Source of the DNA: Bacteroidales bacterium
GTDB taxonomy: Bacteria; Bacteroidota; Bacteroidia; Bacteroidales; Porphyromonadaceae
Length of the DNA stretch: 64,000 nucleotides
Assembly: GCA_004555765.1 (NCBI GenBank)
Contig: SFHG01000003.1
Location: forward strand, 1-64,000
Direction of reading: 5' to 3'
Numbering within the stretch: the stretch's first letter is position 1; every line of letters begins with the position of its first letter. A program made the position numbers and the translations under genes. The notes under the pieces were generated by a model. That model was not told where the DNA came from and did not search any database. It saw only the letters and a list, made by a program, of their open reading frames with translations. Positions 36,178-45,437 of the stretch are shown one piece after another.

Positions 36178-37584
36178 ATGTCAGAGACCAAGAGCGCCCA
36201 AGAGCGCATCCGAGAGATACAGGCAGAGAGATCCCTTACGCCCAAGGTAGGATTCTTCGGGCGCGCCGCACGCAGAAGCAAGTCATTCGCCGATTTCATC
36301 CGCAGCGAGATGTGGCGTCTGTACGATTCGGAAGTGACGGGCGTGTGGGGCTTCTTCGTGCGGGTACTTCAGGTCATCTATATCACGATCGTGGAGTTTG
36401 TCGGCGGTATGGTCTCCCAAAAGGCCAGCTCCCTCACTTACGTGACGCTACTGTCAATGGTGCCGCTCCTCGTGGTCTTGCTCAGCGTCGCTGCCGGTTT
36501 CGGACTCCAAGAGAGCGTACAGAGGCAGCTCTTCGAGTATTTTCCTGCGCAGCAGCAGGAGCTCACCCAGGCTTTCAACTTTGCCGAAGTCTACCTCAGC
36601 CAGATTCAATCTTCCGTCTTCATAGGCATCGGTGTCGGTATCCTCCTTTACGCCGTCTCCCTCCTCTTGATGAATATCGAGACGGTCTTCAATACCATTT
36701 GGCACATATCCAAGCCACGCTCCATCCCGACGCAGATCCTCACTTACCTTGCGACCTTCCTTGTGGTGCCGATCTTGGTCTCCCTCTCCGCCGGGCTTAA
36801 CGTCGCCAATAGCTTCCTCTCGTCTGTCGAGATTATGGGCGCCAATATCTCCCTCACGCCGGTCACGACCGCGCTCACGGCCGTTGTACCGTACCTCGTC
36901 TGGATTTTCCTCTTTACCATCCTCTACCTTGTGGTACCCAATACGAGGGTGAGGTTCCTGCCCGCACTCATCTCCGGTACCGTGGCAGGGATTGCTTTTC
37001 AGCTCTTCCAGTTGTTCTATATCTCCGGGCAGATCTGGGTCTCTAAGTATAACTCGATCTACGGGAGCTTCGCAGCGATTCCCCTTTTGATGCTCTTCAC
37101 GAACTTCAGTTGGATGATATGCCTCTTCGGCGCTCAGCTCTGTTATTCGATCCAAAACGTACGGAACTACGCCTTCAAGTCGGAGAGTCAGCGCGTCTCG
37201 CGGCGGTACAGGGACTTTGCGGCACTGGTCTTGATGAAACAAATCTGCCGTGCTTATGCCCGCGAAGGCACGCTCTACGACTCAGACGGGCTCTCCAGAG
37301 AGACCGCCCTGCCGCTCGTGGTCGTCGACGATACCCTCGACAAACTCATCTTTGCGAAACTCCTGACGGCTCACCCCGAGCCCCAAAACCGTACCGTCTA
37401 CCTCCCGGCCATAGACCTGAACCAGATCACGGTCAGGAAGGTACTCTCCTCCATGGACCGTCTCGGGTCCGAAAACTTCCGCACCGACCTCTACGGCAAA
37501 TACGCCCCGGAGTGGGCTCTTGTCCGCAAGCTCCGTCCCGGAAGTGCCGTCCCCGGAGGCGACACCCTCCTCAAAGACTTATGA
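36178..37584 (+). CDS. YihY/BrkB-family inner-membrane protein
   Basis: This is a 468-residue integral membrane protein of the YihY (formerly called RNase BN, incorrectly) family. After about 75 soluble residues come roughly six membrane helices (residues about 80-330). They include SLTYVTLLSMVPLLVVLLSVAAGFG, SVFIGIGVGILLYAVSLLLMNIETVF, YLATFLVVPILVSLSAGL and ALTAVVPYLVWIFLFTILYLVVP. A cytoplasmic C-terminal domain of about 130 residues is longer than in E. coli YihY and may form a winged helix as in other Bacteroidota members. The function of the family is unknown. The next small gene starts 4 bases before its stop. Confidence 0.88.
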   Translation: MSETKSAQERIREIQAERSLTPKVGFFGRAARRSKSFADFIRSEMWRLYDSEVTGVWGFFVRVLQVIYITIVEFVGGMVSQKASSLTYVTLLSMVPLLVVLLSVAAGFGLQESVQRQLFEYFPAQQQELTQAFNFAEVYLSQIQSSVFIGIGVGILLYAVSLLLMNIETVFNTIWHISKPRSIPTQILTYLATFLVVPILVSLSAGLNVANSFLSSVEIMGANISLTPVTTALTAVVPYLVWIFLFTILYLVVPNTRVRFLPALISGTVAGIAFQLFQLFYISGQIWVSKYNSIYGSFAAIPLLMLFTNFSWMICLFGAQLCYSIQNVRNYAFKSESQRVSRRYRDFAALVLMKQICRAYAREGTLYDSDGLSRETALPLVVVDDTLDKLIFAKLLTAHPEPQNRTVYLPAIDLNQITVRKVLSSMDRLGSENFRTDLYGKYAPEWALVRKLRPGSAVPGGDTLLKDL

Positions 37585-37805
37585 AAAAGCCCCGGACCAA
37601 AGTCAAACAGGATCCCAAGACGGAACTCGTCGCGGTCTCTTTCTCCCCCGGAGAGAAAGCCCTCCTCGACACCTACATTCGCCGAAAGCGACTCAAAAGC
37701 CGATCCGGATTCATCCGGCGCGTCGTCATGAACGCCGTCCTCGGCGACACCGGGAGCAATAAAGCCACACTCTTTGACCTTCCGCCGGAAGAAGACCCCG
37801 TATGA
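37581..37805 (+). CDS. Small basic protein, possibly ribbon-helix-helix-like
   Basis: This 74-residue protein reads VAVSFSPGEKALLDTYIRRKRLKSRSGFIRRVVMNAVL in its middle, a beta strand and two helices resembling an RHH DNA-binding fold. The N-terminus is Lys-rich. Its start overlaps the YihY gene and its stop overlaps tadA, both by ATGA, so it is embedded in a translationally coupled trio. I do not recognise a named family. The RHH idea rests on the pattern only. Confidence 0.65.
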   Translation: MKKPRTKVKQDPKTELVAVSFSPGEKALLDTYIRRKRLKSRSGFIRRVVMNAVLGDTGSNKATLFDLPPEEDPV

Positions 37806-38281
37806 CTGCGAAAGAACGCGCTCTCTCAGATTTCTTTCCCGCTCTTAGGGATGATGCTTATTTTATGAAAGAAGCGCTCACAGAGGCTCGGAAAGCCTTT
37901 GAGGAGGATGAAGTACCCATTGGTGCCGTCATTGTAAGCGGGGGAGAAATCATCGGGCGGGGTTACAACCGGACCGAAGCCCTCTCCGACGTCACCGCGC
38001 ATGCGGAAATGCTCGCCATCACTGCCGCCCAGAATGCGCTGGGCAGCAAAGTTCTGCCCGACTGTACCCTCTTTGTGACGGTCGAGCCGTGCGTGATGTG
38101 CGCGGGAGCCATGAGATGGGCAAGGCTGAAAAAAGTGGTCTGGGGCTGCGACGAACCAAAGGTCGGCTTCACTGCCCTCGCCTCTCCGAAAATCCTCCAC
38201 CCCAAGACCGAAATCGTCCGTGGAGTCCTTGCGGAAGAAGCCTCTCTCTTGATGCGCGCATTTTTCCGCAAACGTCGCTGA
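37802..38281 (+). CDS. tadA: tRNA adenosine(34) deaminase
   Basis: This 159-residue zinc deaminase makes inosine at the wobble position of tRNA-Arg. The zinc and catalytic residues are in the standard places: His67 and Glu69 in TAHAEM, and Cys97 and Cys100 in EPCVMCAGAM. MRWARLKKVVWGCDEPKVGF and the ILHPKTEIVRGVLAEE block are TadA-like. The ATG at 37802 is coupled to the preceding stop. A shorter start at the Met near residue 22 is possible, because the first 20 residues are not family-typical. Confidence 0.9.
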   Translation: MTAKERALSDFFPALRDDAYFMKEALTEARKAFEEDEVPIGAVIVSGGEIIGRGYNRTEALSDVTAHAEMLAITAAQNALGSKVLPDCTLFVTVEPCVMCAGAMRWARLKKVVWGCDEPKVGFTALASPKILHPKTEIVRGVLAEEASLLMRAFFRKRR

Positions 38282-38316
38282 CCCCACCCTTCACCGGACA
38301 CAGACCTCCAAAAAAA

Positions 38317-38404
38317 GGAGATACGTACCGAAGCTCCGGCGAGATACGGGCCGGGAAGGAAGCGAGATACAGACCGGGAAAAGTTTCCCGGTCCGTACCT
38401 TTTT
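38317..38404. repeat. Intergenic repeat module 10 (tadA-ftsK gap) with terminator-like hairpin
   Basis: Three direct words GAGATACGTACCG, GAGATACGGGCCGGGA and GAGATACAGACCGGGAAA are followed by the inverted TTTCCCGGTCCGTACC and then TTTTTC. The last two form a near-perfect stem ending in a T-tract, suitable as the tadA terminator. The rest of the 288-base gap has no gene. Confidence 0.75.
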
Positions 38405-38550
38405 CAGTCAAGAGTAAAGAGCCGGCTGTTGGCGGGTGGGAGAGCGTAAAGCGGAAACAGCGGTTCCGGGGAAAAAAGCATCCGAAGCAAGCAACTTTTT
38501 GGTTCCCGACTGCGCCCCACCATTGCTTCCCTACTAACTGAAAAAGGGGG

Positions 38551-38558
38551 TATATTTG
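38551..38558 (+). promoter_or_regulatory. Candidate -7 element of ftsK
   Basis: TATATTTG matches TAnnTTTG and lies only 10 bases before the ftsK ATG at 38569. The leader would be very short or the start slightly later. The -33 match is poor. Confidence 0.4.
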
Positions 38559-38568
38559 CAAGAGTTAT

Positions 38569-41112
38569 ATGGCTACAAAGACAAAGACTTCCTTCAATAA
38601 GCGCCAAGAAGCCGAGCGCCCCCGTAAATCCCCGCGTTTCCGCGGAGGAGAGGCTTCCCACGGCTCGGCCTCTTCCATCTGGAGACAGGAGCGTGTCATC
38701 AGCAATCCCCTCATCCTCAGGTTCGTCTTGGGACTTATCCTCGGCGTCTTCACGCTGTACCTGCTCTTTGCATTCGGATCATACCTCATTGACGGGGCGG
38801 CCAATCAGAGTCTCTTTCTCGACACGGCTTCTCCGGACGAAATGGCAACCGAAGTCAGAGGTAACGTGGGCGTAAAGGGCTCGCAATTGATGCACAACGT
38901 GGTCAACGGCTGGCTCGGTCTGGGCTTCGTCTTCATCATCTACCTCCTCGGATTCGTCAGCTTGTCACTGATGGTCAAGTTGCGCACAAACACCCTCAAA
39001 CACATCATCTTCTCGGTGACGATGGCTTTTTGGACCGCACTTGCCTTAAGTCTTTTACCCGAAGGGTGGACACGCTCGTGGTTCTTCCTGCCCGGTGGCG
39101 TAATCGGTCAGATGATGTCTAAGAGTCTCGAAACCTCCATCGGCGTGGTGGGCATCTATCTGCTCCTCGGGCTGGTGCTTGTCCTGCTCCTATTCCTTTC
39201 CTTCGGCTCCCTCCAAGAGCGATACACGCATTGGAGTAAGAAACGCGCCGAGAAAATCTTAGAGACACCCGAAGAAGCACCCCACCCGGCAAAAACTCCG
39301 GAAGCAGACGAGCAACCGCTCCCTACTGAGGAAAAAGATGCCGATGAGCCTCTCTTGGTCGCAGAAACCGACCCCGTACCCGATCCTGTGGATGACGGGC
39401 AGGAAGAACCGGCCGTGTCCGTAAACGGCGAGGATTGGACGCCGGAAGAAGACGATACCGATGTGGTAACCTCCAACACGCCCAATCCAAGCCGGGAGGC
39501 AGGGGATGTCAAGCTCGAAGTAGTCGACAACAGAAGTATGGAGGATGAAGTGGATGCCCGAACCGTAGCCGCCACTTCGGAAGAACTCGTCGCCAAACTC
39601 GGTCCCTACGACCCCCGGAAAGAACTCTCGGGATACCTTTTCCCCGGTCTCGACCTTCTCAAAAAGTATGACCAAGAGAATACCGAGATCGATCAGAGCG
39701 AAATCCAGTCCAATAAGGAACTCATCACAAACACCTTCAAGAGCTTTAATATAGATATCCTCTCCATCACCGCGACTGTGGGTCCCGCCATTACGCTCTA
39801 CGAAGTGGTTCCAGCAGCCGGGGTACACATATCCCGCATTCGGGGTCTGGAGGAAAATATCGCGATGTCCCTGTCGGCGCTCGGCATTCGCATCATAGCC
39901 CCTATGCCTGGCAAAGGGACCATCGGACTCGAAGTGCCCAATAAGAAGCCTCAGATTGTGTCCATGCGGAGTGTCATCGCGTCCAATAAGTTCCAAACGT
40001 CCAAGGCAGACCTTCCCATAGCTCTCGGTCGAACGATTACGAACGAAGTCTTCGTCTTCGACCTCGCCAAAGCCCCACACCTCCTTGTCGCGGGAGCCAC
40101 CGGGCAGGGCAAATCGGTCGGGCTTAACGCGATCATTACTTCGCTCCTCTACACTAAGCACCCATCGGAGCTCAAGTTCGTGATGGTCGACCCGAAGATG
40201 GTCGAATTTTCGATGTATTCACTCATCGAGAAACACTATATGGCCAAGCTCCCGGGCGAAGAACAGGTCATCATCACCGATACCAAACGTGTCGCGGCGA
40301 CCCTGAACTCCCTTTGCCAAGAGATGGACGACCGCTACGAGCTCCTCGCGGCTGCCCACGTCCGCAACATCAAGGAGTATAACGAGCTTTTCGTAAACCG
40401 TCGCCTCAATCCCGAAAAGGGTCACCGTTACCTCCCCTACATAGTCCTCATCATCGACGAGTACGGCGACCTGCTCATCACGGCCGGTAAAGAAATAGAG
40501 ATTCCCATCACCCGTCTGGCTCAAAAAGCACGAGCCATCGGCATTCACGCAATCATAGCCACCCAAAGACCCACAGCCAAGATCATCACCGGTGCCATTA
40601 AGGCCAATTTTCCCGGCCGCATCGCCTTCCGCGTCACTTCCAGTATGGACTCCCGTATCATCCTTGACACCACCGGAGCCAACCGCCTCGTGGGCAAAGG
40701 CGACCTTCTCTATCAGAGTGGCAGTAATATGACGCGTGTACAGTGCGCTTTCGTCGACACACCGGAAGTGAACGCCATCGTGGACTTCATCTCCGCCCAA
40801 AGGGGCTACACGGAGGCTTACGAGCTTCCTGAAGTGACGGACGATAAGAGTACTACGGGATCGCCTTCCGACGGTACAGGTATGGCGCTTGACCCCAACG
40901 ACAAGGACGAGATATTCGATGAAGTAGCACGGATGTTGGTATTGGAGCAGAGAGCCTCCATCTCGCTTATCCAGCAAAAATTCTCCATCGGGTACAACCG
41001 TGCCGCACGGCTTATGAATCAACTCGTAGCAGGCGGCATCGTTACTCCGAAAGAGGGCAATAAACCCCAGGACGTGATACCCGCTTCCATCGAGGAATTG
41101 GATGCCGACTAA
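38569..41112 (+). CDS. ftsK: DNA translocase FtsK
   Basis: This 847-residue hexameric motor clears and resolves chromosome termini at the division septum. About four N-terminal membrane helices occupy residues 40-225. An acidic, Pro-rich linker follows (about 225-340, EEAPHPAKTPEADEQPLPTEE). The RecA-like motor has Walker A GATGQGKS with Lys515 and a Walker B-like YIVLIIDEYGD. The C-terminal gamma winged helix (EVARMLVLEQRASISLIQQKFSIGYNRAARLMNQLV) should read KOPS-type signals. Motor and gamma domains are complete. It heads the conserved order ftsK, LolA-like gene, trxB. Confidence 0.96.
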   Translation: MATKTKTSFNKRQEAERPRKSPRFRGGEASHGSASSIWRQERVISNPLILRFVLGLILGVFTLYLLFAFGSYLIDGAANQSLFLDTASPDEMATEVRGNVGVKGSQLMHNVVNGWLGLGFVFIIYLLGFVSLSLMVKLRTNTLKHIIFSVTMAFWTALALSLLPEGWTRSWFFLPGGVIGQMMSKSLETSIGVVGIYLLLGLVLVLLLFLSFGSLQERYTHWSKKRAEKILETPEEAPHPAKTPEADEQPLPTEEKDADEPLLVAETDPVPDPVDDGQEEPAVSVNGEDWTPEEDDTDVVTSNTPNPSREAGDVKLEVVDNRSMEDEVDARTVAATSEELVAKLGPYDPRKELSGYLFPGLDLLKKYDQENTEIDQSEIQSNKELITNTFKSFNIDILSITATVGPAITLYEVVPAAGVHISRIRGLEENIAMSLSALGIRIIAPMPGKGTIGLEVPNKKPQIVSMRSVIASNKFQTSKADLPIALGRTITNEVFVFDLAKAPHLLVAGATGQGKSVGLNAIITSLLYTKHPSELKFVMVDPKMVEFSMYSLIEKHYMAKLPGEEQVIITDTKRVAATLNSLCQEMDDRYELLAAAHVRNIKEYNELFVNRRLNPEKGHRYLPYIVLIIDEYGDLLITAGKEIEIPITRLAQKARAIGIHAIIATQRPTAKIITGAIKANFPGRIAFRVTSSMDSRIILDTTGANRLVGKGDLLYQSGSNMTRVQCAFVDTPEVNAIVDFISAQRGYTEAYELPEVTDDKSTTGSPSDGTGMALDPNDKDEIFDEVARMLVLEQRASISLIQQKFSIGYNRAARLMNQLVAGGIVTPKEGNKPQDVIPASIEELDAD

Positions 41113-41161
41113 ACTTCCGTCCCTTTCGGACATCAAAAAGAGAAAGGAAAGAGCAAGAAAA

Positions 41162-41252
41162 GGGATACGGACCAAAATTTTCTTTCCGGTCAGACCAAAA
41201 AATTTATTTGGTACAGATCAAGAGAAGGCTCCGGTACAGACCGAAATTTTTG
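41162..41252. repeat. Intergenic repeat module 11 (ftsK-lolA gap)
   Basis: Words GGGATACGGACCAAAA, TTCCGGTCAGACCAAAA, TTGGTACAGATC and CGGTACAGACCGAAATTTTT lie between ftsK and the LolA-like gene. Confidence 0.65.
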
Positions 41253-41295
41253 ACCTCCCCGCTTGTAACGCAAACAGACACTGAAAAAGAAACTT

Positions 41296-41913
41296 ATGAG
41301 AAAGATAATCCTTGCCTTTTTGGCACTCTTTACCGTCCTTTCCGGTTTCGCCGCTACGCCCGTTTTGGACAAGATAATAGCCGCCGCCGATGCCTCCAAA
41401 GGTCTCCGGATCACTTTCGTCATCTCTATGGACGGCGAAAAAGAGGTGGAAGGCAATTACTGGGCGTATGGCAAAAAGTTCCACTTCACCACCCGGCAAA
41501 TGAAAGCGTGGTACGACGGCACGAACCTCTGGGTCTATCTTGAGCAGAACGGCGAAGTAAACCTCTCTCTTCCGATGAAGGAAGACCTCGCGATGATTAA
41601 TCCCCTCCTCAACCTCTCCGAAGTACGCAAAGAAGCCTTTTCCGTCACCGAAACCAAAGTGCCGGGCAAAGGGTACCGCGTCACCGCCAAACCTAAAGGC
41701 AAAACGTCTTCCCAAATAGCCGGCCTCACGGCAGAAGCCACAGAGAAGTACCTCCCTACCCTTATCCGGATCAAAGAGAAAGGCAGCACTTCGGACATCA
41801 AAGTAACCGTAAAGAGTCTCGAAAAAGGACCGTACAAAGAGATGACAGAAGACGGGTTCTTCGCTTTCAGCACAAACAAACTGCCGGGCAAACCGGTTAT
41901 AGACTTGAGATGA
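41296..41913 (+). CDS. LolA-like outer-membrane lipoprotein carrier
   Basis: This 205-residue periplasmic protein has signal peptide MRKIILAFLALFTVLSGFAA and a LolA/LolB-like half-barrel (GLRITFVISMDGEKEVEGNYWAYGKKFHFTTRQMKAWYDGTNLWVYLEQNGEVNL). Family members shuttle lipoproteins from the inner to the outer membrane. This organism has many surface lipoproteins, several encoded nearby. Sequence similarity to proteobacterial LolA is low. The call rests on the fold pattern and the conserved position between ftsK and trxB in Bacteroidota. Confidence 0.82.
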   Translation: MRKIILAFLALFTVLSGFAATPVLDKIIAAADASKGLRITFVISMDGEKEVEGNYWAYGKKFHFTTRQMKAWYDGTNLWVYLEQNGEVNLSLPMKEDLAMINPLLNLSEVRKEAFSVTETKVPGKGYRVTAKPKGKTSSQIAGLTAEATEKYLPTLIRIKEKGSTSDIKVTVKSLEKGPYKEMTEDGFFAFSTNKLPGKPVIDLR

Positions 41914-41960
41914 TCCTTTCTCAAGTCAAGTAAACTATTTGAACATCAAATCATACGCTT

Positions 41961-42908
41961 ATGAGCAACAACGTCACGAAGACAAGAGTATTCATCATCG
42001 GTACCGGTCCCGCCGGATACACGTCCGCCATTTACGCTTCGAGGGCAAACCTCTCCCCGCTCGTCATCGAAGGCATCCAACCCGGAGGTCAGCTCACGAC
42101 GACGACCGAGATTGAGAACTTTCCCGGTTTCCCCGAAGGTATCACCGGGGTCGAGCTTATGGACTTGATGAAGAAGCAGGCAGAGCGCTTCGGAGCACGT
42201 TTCATCACGGGCGAAGTGACGAGCATAGACCTGTCCAAGCGCCCGTTCACGGCTCAAATCAATAACGGCGAAAGCGTCGTGGAGGCCGAGACCGTAGTCA
42301 TCGCCACAGGTGCATCCGCCAGATACCTCGGTCTGCCGGACGAAAACAAATACGCCGGTATGGGCGTGAGTGCTTGTGCGACATGTGACGGATTCTTTTA
42401 CCGCAATCAAAAGGTAGCCGTGGTGGGCGGAGGAGACACCGCGTGTGAGGAGGCCATTTATCTCTCTTCCCTGGCCTCCAAAGTGTATATGATCGTCCGC
42501 AGAGACGAGTTGCGTGCTTCCAAAGTAATGGCAGACAGGGTAATGAATAACCCCAAAATCGAAGTACTCTGGAACACACAGACCGAAGGACTCTATGGAG
42601 AAAACGGAGTCGCGGGCGCGCACCTCGTCAAGAACAAAGGCAAGGAAAACGAAGAACACTACGACCTCGAGATAGACGGATTTTTCCTCGCCATCGGTCA
42701 CAAGCCCAATACAGACTTCCTCTCCGGTCAAATCACACTCGATGAGACGGGATACATCAAGACGGTGGAAGGCACTGTACGCACCAATATCGACGGTGTC
42801 TACGCTGCCGGAGACTGTGCCGACCCTCATTACCGCCAAGCCATTACGAGTGCCGGCACAGGGTGTCAGGCGGCCATTGAGGCGGAGCGTTTCTTGGCTT
42901 GCCATTGA
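41961..42908 (+). CDS. trxB: Thioredoxin reductase
   Basis: This 315-residue FAD/NADPH enzyme keeps thioredoxin reduced in the cytoplasm. FAD binding is by IIGTGPAGYTSAIYASRA. The redox-active CATC is at residues 139-142 in ACATCDGFFY. NADPH binding is in VVGGGDTACEEAIYLSSL, and the C-terminal GVYAAGDCADPHYRQAITSAGTGCQAAIEA block is standard. The gene is followed by a double hairpin and then the origin candidate. Confidence 0.97.
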   Translation: MSNNVTKTRVFIIGTGPAGYTSAIYASRANLSPLVIEGIQPGGQLTTTTEIENFPGFPEGITGVELMDLMKKQAERFGARFITGEVTSIDLSKRPFTAQINNGESVVEAETVVIATGASARYLGLPDENKYAGMGVSACATCDGFFYRNQKVAVVGGGDTACEEAIYLSSLASKVYMIVRRDELRASKVMADRVMNNPKIEVLWNTQTEGLYGENGVAGAHLVKNKGKENEEHYDLEIDGFFLAIGHKPNTDFLSGQITLDETGYIKTVEGTVRTNIDGVYAAGDCADPHYRQAITSAGTGCQAAIEAERFLACH

Positions 42909-42940
42909 GAGAAAGCAGAGACACCCGTAAGGCATATTGA

Positions 42941-43031
42941 TTTAGGTCTGTATCTCGCGAGGATGAGATACAGACCTAAAAATTAATTTCGGCCCGTACC
43001 TTTTCAGCAGGAGATACGGACCGAATTTTTT
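42941..43031 (+). terminator. Repeat module 12: double hairpin terminator after trxB
   Basis: A perfect 16-bp stem TTTAGGTCTGTATCTC (42941-42956) with its complement (42965-42980) is followed by a second stem. That one is TTCGGCCCGTA (42988-42998) with TACGGACCGAA (43015-43025), one mismatch, and ends in TTTTTT. Both stems are built from words of the dispersed repeat family. They separate trxB transcription from the origin region. Confidence 0.85.
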
Positions 43032-43039
43032 GGGGATTA

Positions 43040-43375
43040 GTGTTGGTAGGACGTGAAAAGATGTGGACAAGTAACTCCTCAGGTGTGCATAAGCTGTGGA
43101 AAGATTATGCGTAACTTTATCGTAATTTCTTTGGAAGTCCGAAGAAAAATCTTATGAGGCAATAATCCTGAGATGACCAAACTTTCGAGAAAAAAGTTAT
43201 CCCTCCGCTTTCCACACGCTCTCCCCTACCCTTTTCCACATCAAGAAGTCCGATAGATAGGGAGTTCTAAGGACTTTTCCACACTTTCCACATGCTTATG
43301 ATTCATCATCTATTGTATGTATCTATTCTTTATGAGAGAATATCATATATAAAACAATAAGAAAAAGAAAAGATG
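43040..43375. other. oriC: Candidate chromosomal replication origin (oriC)
   Basis: Seven DnaA-box-like 9-mers lie in 230 bases. Three match TTWTNCACA exactly: TTATGCACA on the - strand at 43084-43092, and TTTTCCACA at 43232-43240 and 43275-43283. Four have one mismatch: TTGTCCACA (-) at 43062-43070, and CTTTCCACA at 43095-43103 (-), 43208-43216 and 43284-43292. An AT-rich tract (43293-43375, rich in TATCATATATAAAA-type sequence) follows, as expected of an unwinding element. Two parS sites lie 14-17 kb away. dnaA is not adjacent, which is common in Bacteroidota. The remaining 43376-43580 holds only a promoter candidate. Confidence 0.8.
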
Positions 43376-43486
43376 GATCGGTGGAGACTCCTTTCGACAG
43401 GTTCCGGTCGCTTCCGTCAGTTGCGTCTTGCTTTCGAGACATATTGCGAAGATACTTTCACGGAAAACTTTGTCTTTATGTGCCTG

Positions 43487-43494
43487 TACATTTG
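43487..43494 (+). promoter_or_regulatory. Candidate -7 element of the starch regulator gene
   Basis: TACATTTG matches TAnnTTTG. A TTTG at 43469-43472 is 14 bases upstream, shorter than usual. It lies 87 bases before the regulator start. Confidence 0.4.
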
Positions 43495-43580
43495 TACACA
43501 GGTATCGGTAGTACCGGGTCGAGGGCGGGTAGTAAGGGATATTTTGGTAATTTTATCGCGGATTACCTACGTCGGACAAA

Positions 43581-45236
43581 ATGGAAAAACGACCCGGGAA
43601 CTTTGTTTCACTGTGTTTAGCGCTTTTTTTGATGTCGCTGATGAACCTGTCTTCTTGTAAAGGAGGCGGGCAGGTGTCCGGCAATTTTCCGGAGGAAAAG
43701 GCTCTCTTGGATACTTTGGATGCTTCGGTAAGAAACAGGGAACGCTATTTTGCCCGAAAAGAGGAGACCATCCGCCAACTTCACGGTGAGCTCTCGGCCG
43801 CCGCTTCGGACAGTGCCCGCCTCGAAATCCTCGGGGCACTCGGTGAGGCTTTTTTGAGTTACCGCTTCGACTCTGCGTTTCATTATGTCCGGTTGAAGGA
43901 AGAGCTTATATCCGAGTCTCCGGACTTCTCGAAGGAAGAGAAAGCAAAAGTACTGTTCGATAAAGTTCTCGTGTTTACCTCTGCCGGTCTTTTCAAAGAG
44001 GCCACCGATATTCTCGAGGTCCAAGATATCCTTTCCCTGAGCTCCGAGACCAAAAAATACGCCCTTTGGGTCGCTTCCAAGACCTACTATGACCTCACGG
44101 CTTACACCTATTCCGTAAGCGGCGTGGACAGTATATACAGGGAGAAAACCCTCTCTTACAGTCGCAGTCTTCTGTCTATGCTCTCCAAGGATTCTTGGAT
44201 GTACAACTTTGTGCGGGGTCACGAGCGTATTATGGCGGGTGACTTACAGGGAGCGATCCGGAGTTTTGAGACTATACTCGGGATGAGTGGCGTACCGTCG
44301 CACTCCCGCTCTATATCCGAAGCTATCTTGGGTGACCTTTACTCCGAAAAAGGAGAAGAGGAGAAGAGTCTCGTGCATTACGCCCGAAGTGCCATCCTCG
44401 ACCTGCACAACGCCACGAGGGAAAATACCTCCCTCATCAAGCTCTCCCGCCTTCTCTTCGGAAAAGGGGACTTGGATCGGTCGTATCTCTACGCTCAGAC
44501 GGCTTTGGAGGATGCCACATTCTATAACGCGTATCACCGCAAGATAGACGTGGCGGATATTCTTCCTCTCATAGAAAACAGACGTTATATTCTTTTGGAC
44601 ATCCAAAAAAATACCCTGTCTTCAGGGCTCATCCTTGTGGTAGCGCTCTGCGTGGCACTCATAGTCCTCTCGCTCATCGTATTCGGTCAGGTCAAAAAAC
44701 TGAGACGGGCACATCGCACCATCGCGGCTCACAACGCCTCTCTTTCCGCCATCAATAGAGAACTGATGGAAGTCAACACAATCAAGGACGAGTACATCGG
44801 GCTCTCTTTCTTCAACGACTCCTCCCACATCAAAAAGCTCGAAGGGCTCTACCGCTTTGTGGGCAATAAGCTGAGGGACAAAAAATATGCGGACATCAAG
44901 GAGGCTTTTGACCCGAAGGAGCTTCAGAAGGAGCGCGAGAATATGTACGAAAATTTCGACGTCACTTTTCTCCGTCTCTTTCCCAATTTCATAGACCGCT
45001 ACAATGCTCTTTTTCCACCCGAAGAACGTGAGCGGCCTTCCTCAGGGAGGCTGACGACGGAGATGCGCATCTTCGCACTCATACGCCTCGGCATCTCCAA
45101 GAGCGACGACATCGCCGGCTTCCTCGATTACTCCGTCCACACCATCAATACCTACAAGACGAGAGTGAAAAACAAATCCTCCCTTGACAATGCACTCTTC
45201 GAGGATGCCATCCTCGCCATCGACGCACGTCTCTGA
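43581..45236 (+). CDS. Membrane-spanning TPR/HTH regulator (DUF6377-like), probable starch regulator
   Basis: This 551-residue protein starts with a lipoprotein-type signal ending in LSSC (Cys26). A periplasmic helical, TPR-like region follows (about 40-330). One membrane helix (about 347-369, SGLILVVALCVALIVLSLIVFG) and a short coiled coil come next. The cytoplasmic C-terminus has a LuxR-like helix-turn-helix (MRIFALIRLGISKSDDIAGFLDYSVHTINTYKTRVKNK). This layout resembles Bacteroidota DUF6377 regulators. It lies directly before the sus genes, the place of SusR in B. thetaiotaomicron, so control of those genes by an imported sugar is likely. Whether the Cys is lipidated or the segment is cleaved is unclear. 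Confidence 0.8.
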   Translation: MEKRPGNFVSLCLALFLMSLMNLSSCKGGGQVSGNFPEEKALLDTLDASVRNRERYFARKEETIRQLHGELSAAASDSARLEILGALGEAFLSYRFDSAFHYVRLKEELISESPDFSKEEKAKVLFDKVLVFTSAGLFKEATDILEVQDILSLSSETKKYALWVASKTYYDLTAYTYSVSGVDSIYREKTLSYSRSLLSMLSKDSWMYNFVRGHERIMAGDLQGAIRSFETILGMSGVPSHSRSISEAILGDLYSEKGEEEKSLVHYARSAILDLHNATRENTSLIKLSRLLFGKGDLDRSYLYAQTALEDATFYNAYHRKIDVADILPLIENRRYILLDIQKNTLSSGLILVVALCVALIVLSLIVFGQVKKLRRAHRTIAAHNASLSAINRELMEVNTIKDEYIGLSFFNDSSHIKKLEGLYRFVGNKLRDKKYADIKEAFDPKELQKERENMYENFDVTFLRLFPNFIDRYNALFPPEERERPSSGRLTTEMRIFALIRLGISKSDDIAGFLDYSVHTINTYKTRVKNKSSLDNALFEDAILAIDARL

Positions 45237-45250
45237 CTACTTAATTATTT

Positions 45251-45340
45251 TTGGTCGTATCGGGACGATCTCCTTGGTCTGTATCTTTTTTACTCGTGGT
45301 ACAGGTCGGGACGATCTCTCCGGTCTGTACCTTTTTTCGG
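45251..45340 (+). repeat. Intergenic repeat module 13 (after the regulator gene)
   Basis: Two tandem copies of a longer unit, CGGGACGATCTCC-TTGGTCTGTATC-TTTTT and CGGGACGATCTCT-CCGGTCTGTACC-TTTTTT, lie about 48 bases apart. Each ends in a T-run. The same GAGATCGTCCCGG block occurs in modules 16 and 17 in the other orientation. Confidence 0.75.
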
Positions 45341-45437
45341 ATCGGTTTAAGCGGGAAAAACTTTTTTCACTGAGAAAAAGGATCAAAAAGGATTAGTTTT
45401 CCGTTATATTTTTACCCCACGAAGAAAACCATATCTA

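Noticed and set aside
43373..43660. 95-residue frame downstream of the origin candidate
   Set aside because: It overlaps the start of the regulator gene in another frame, has no signal or domain, and begins at the edge of the AT-rich tract.
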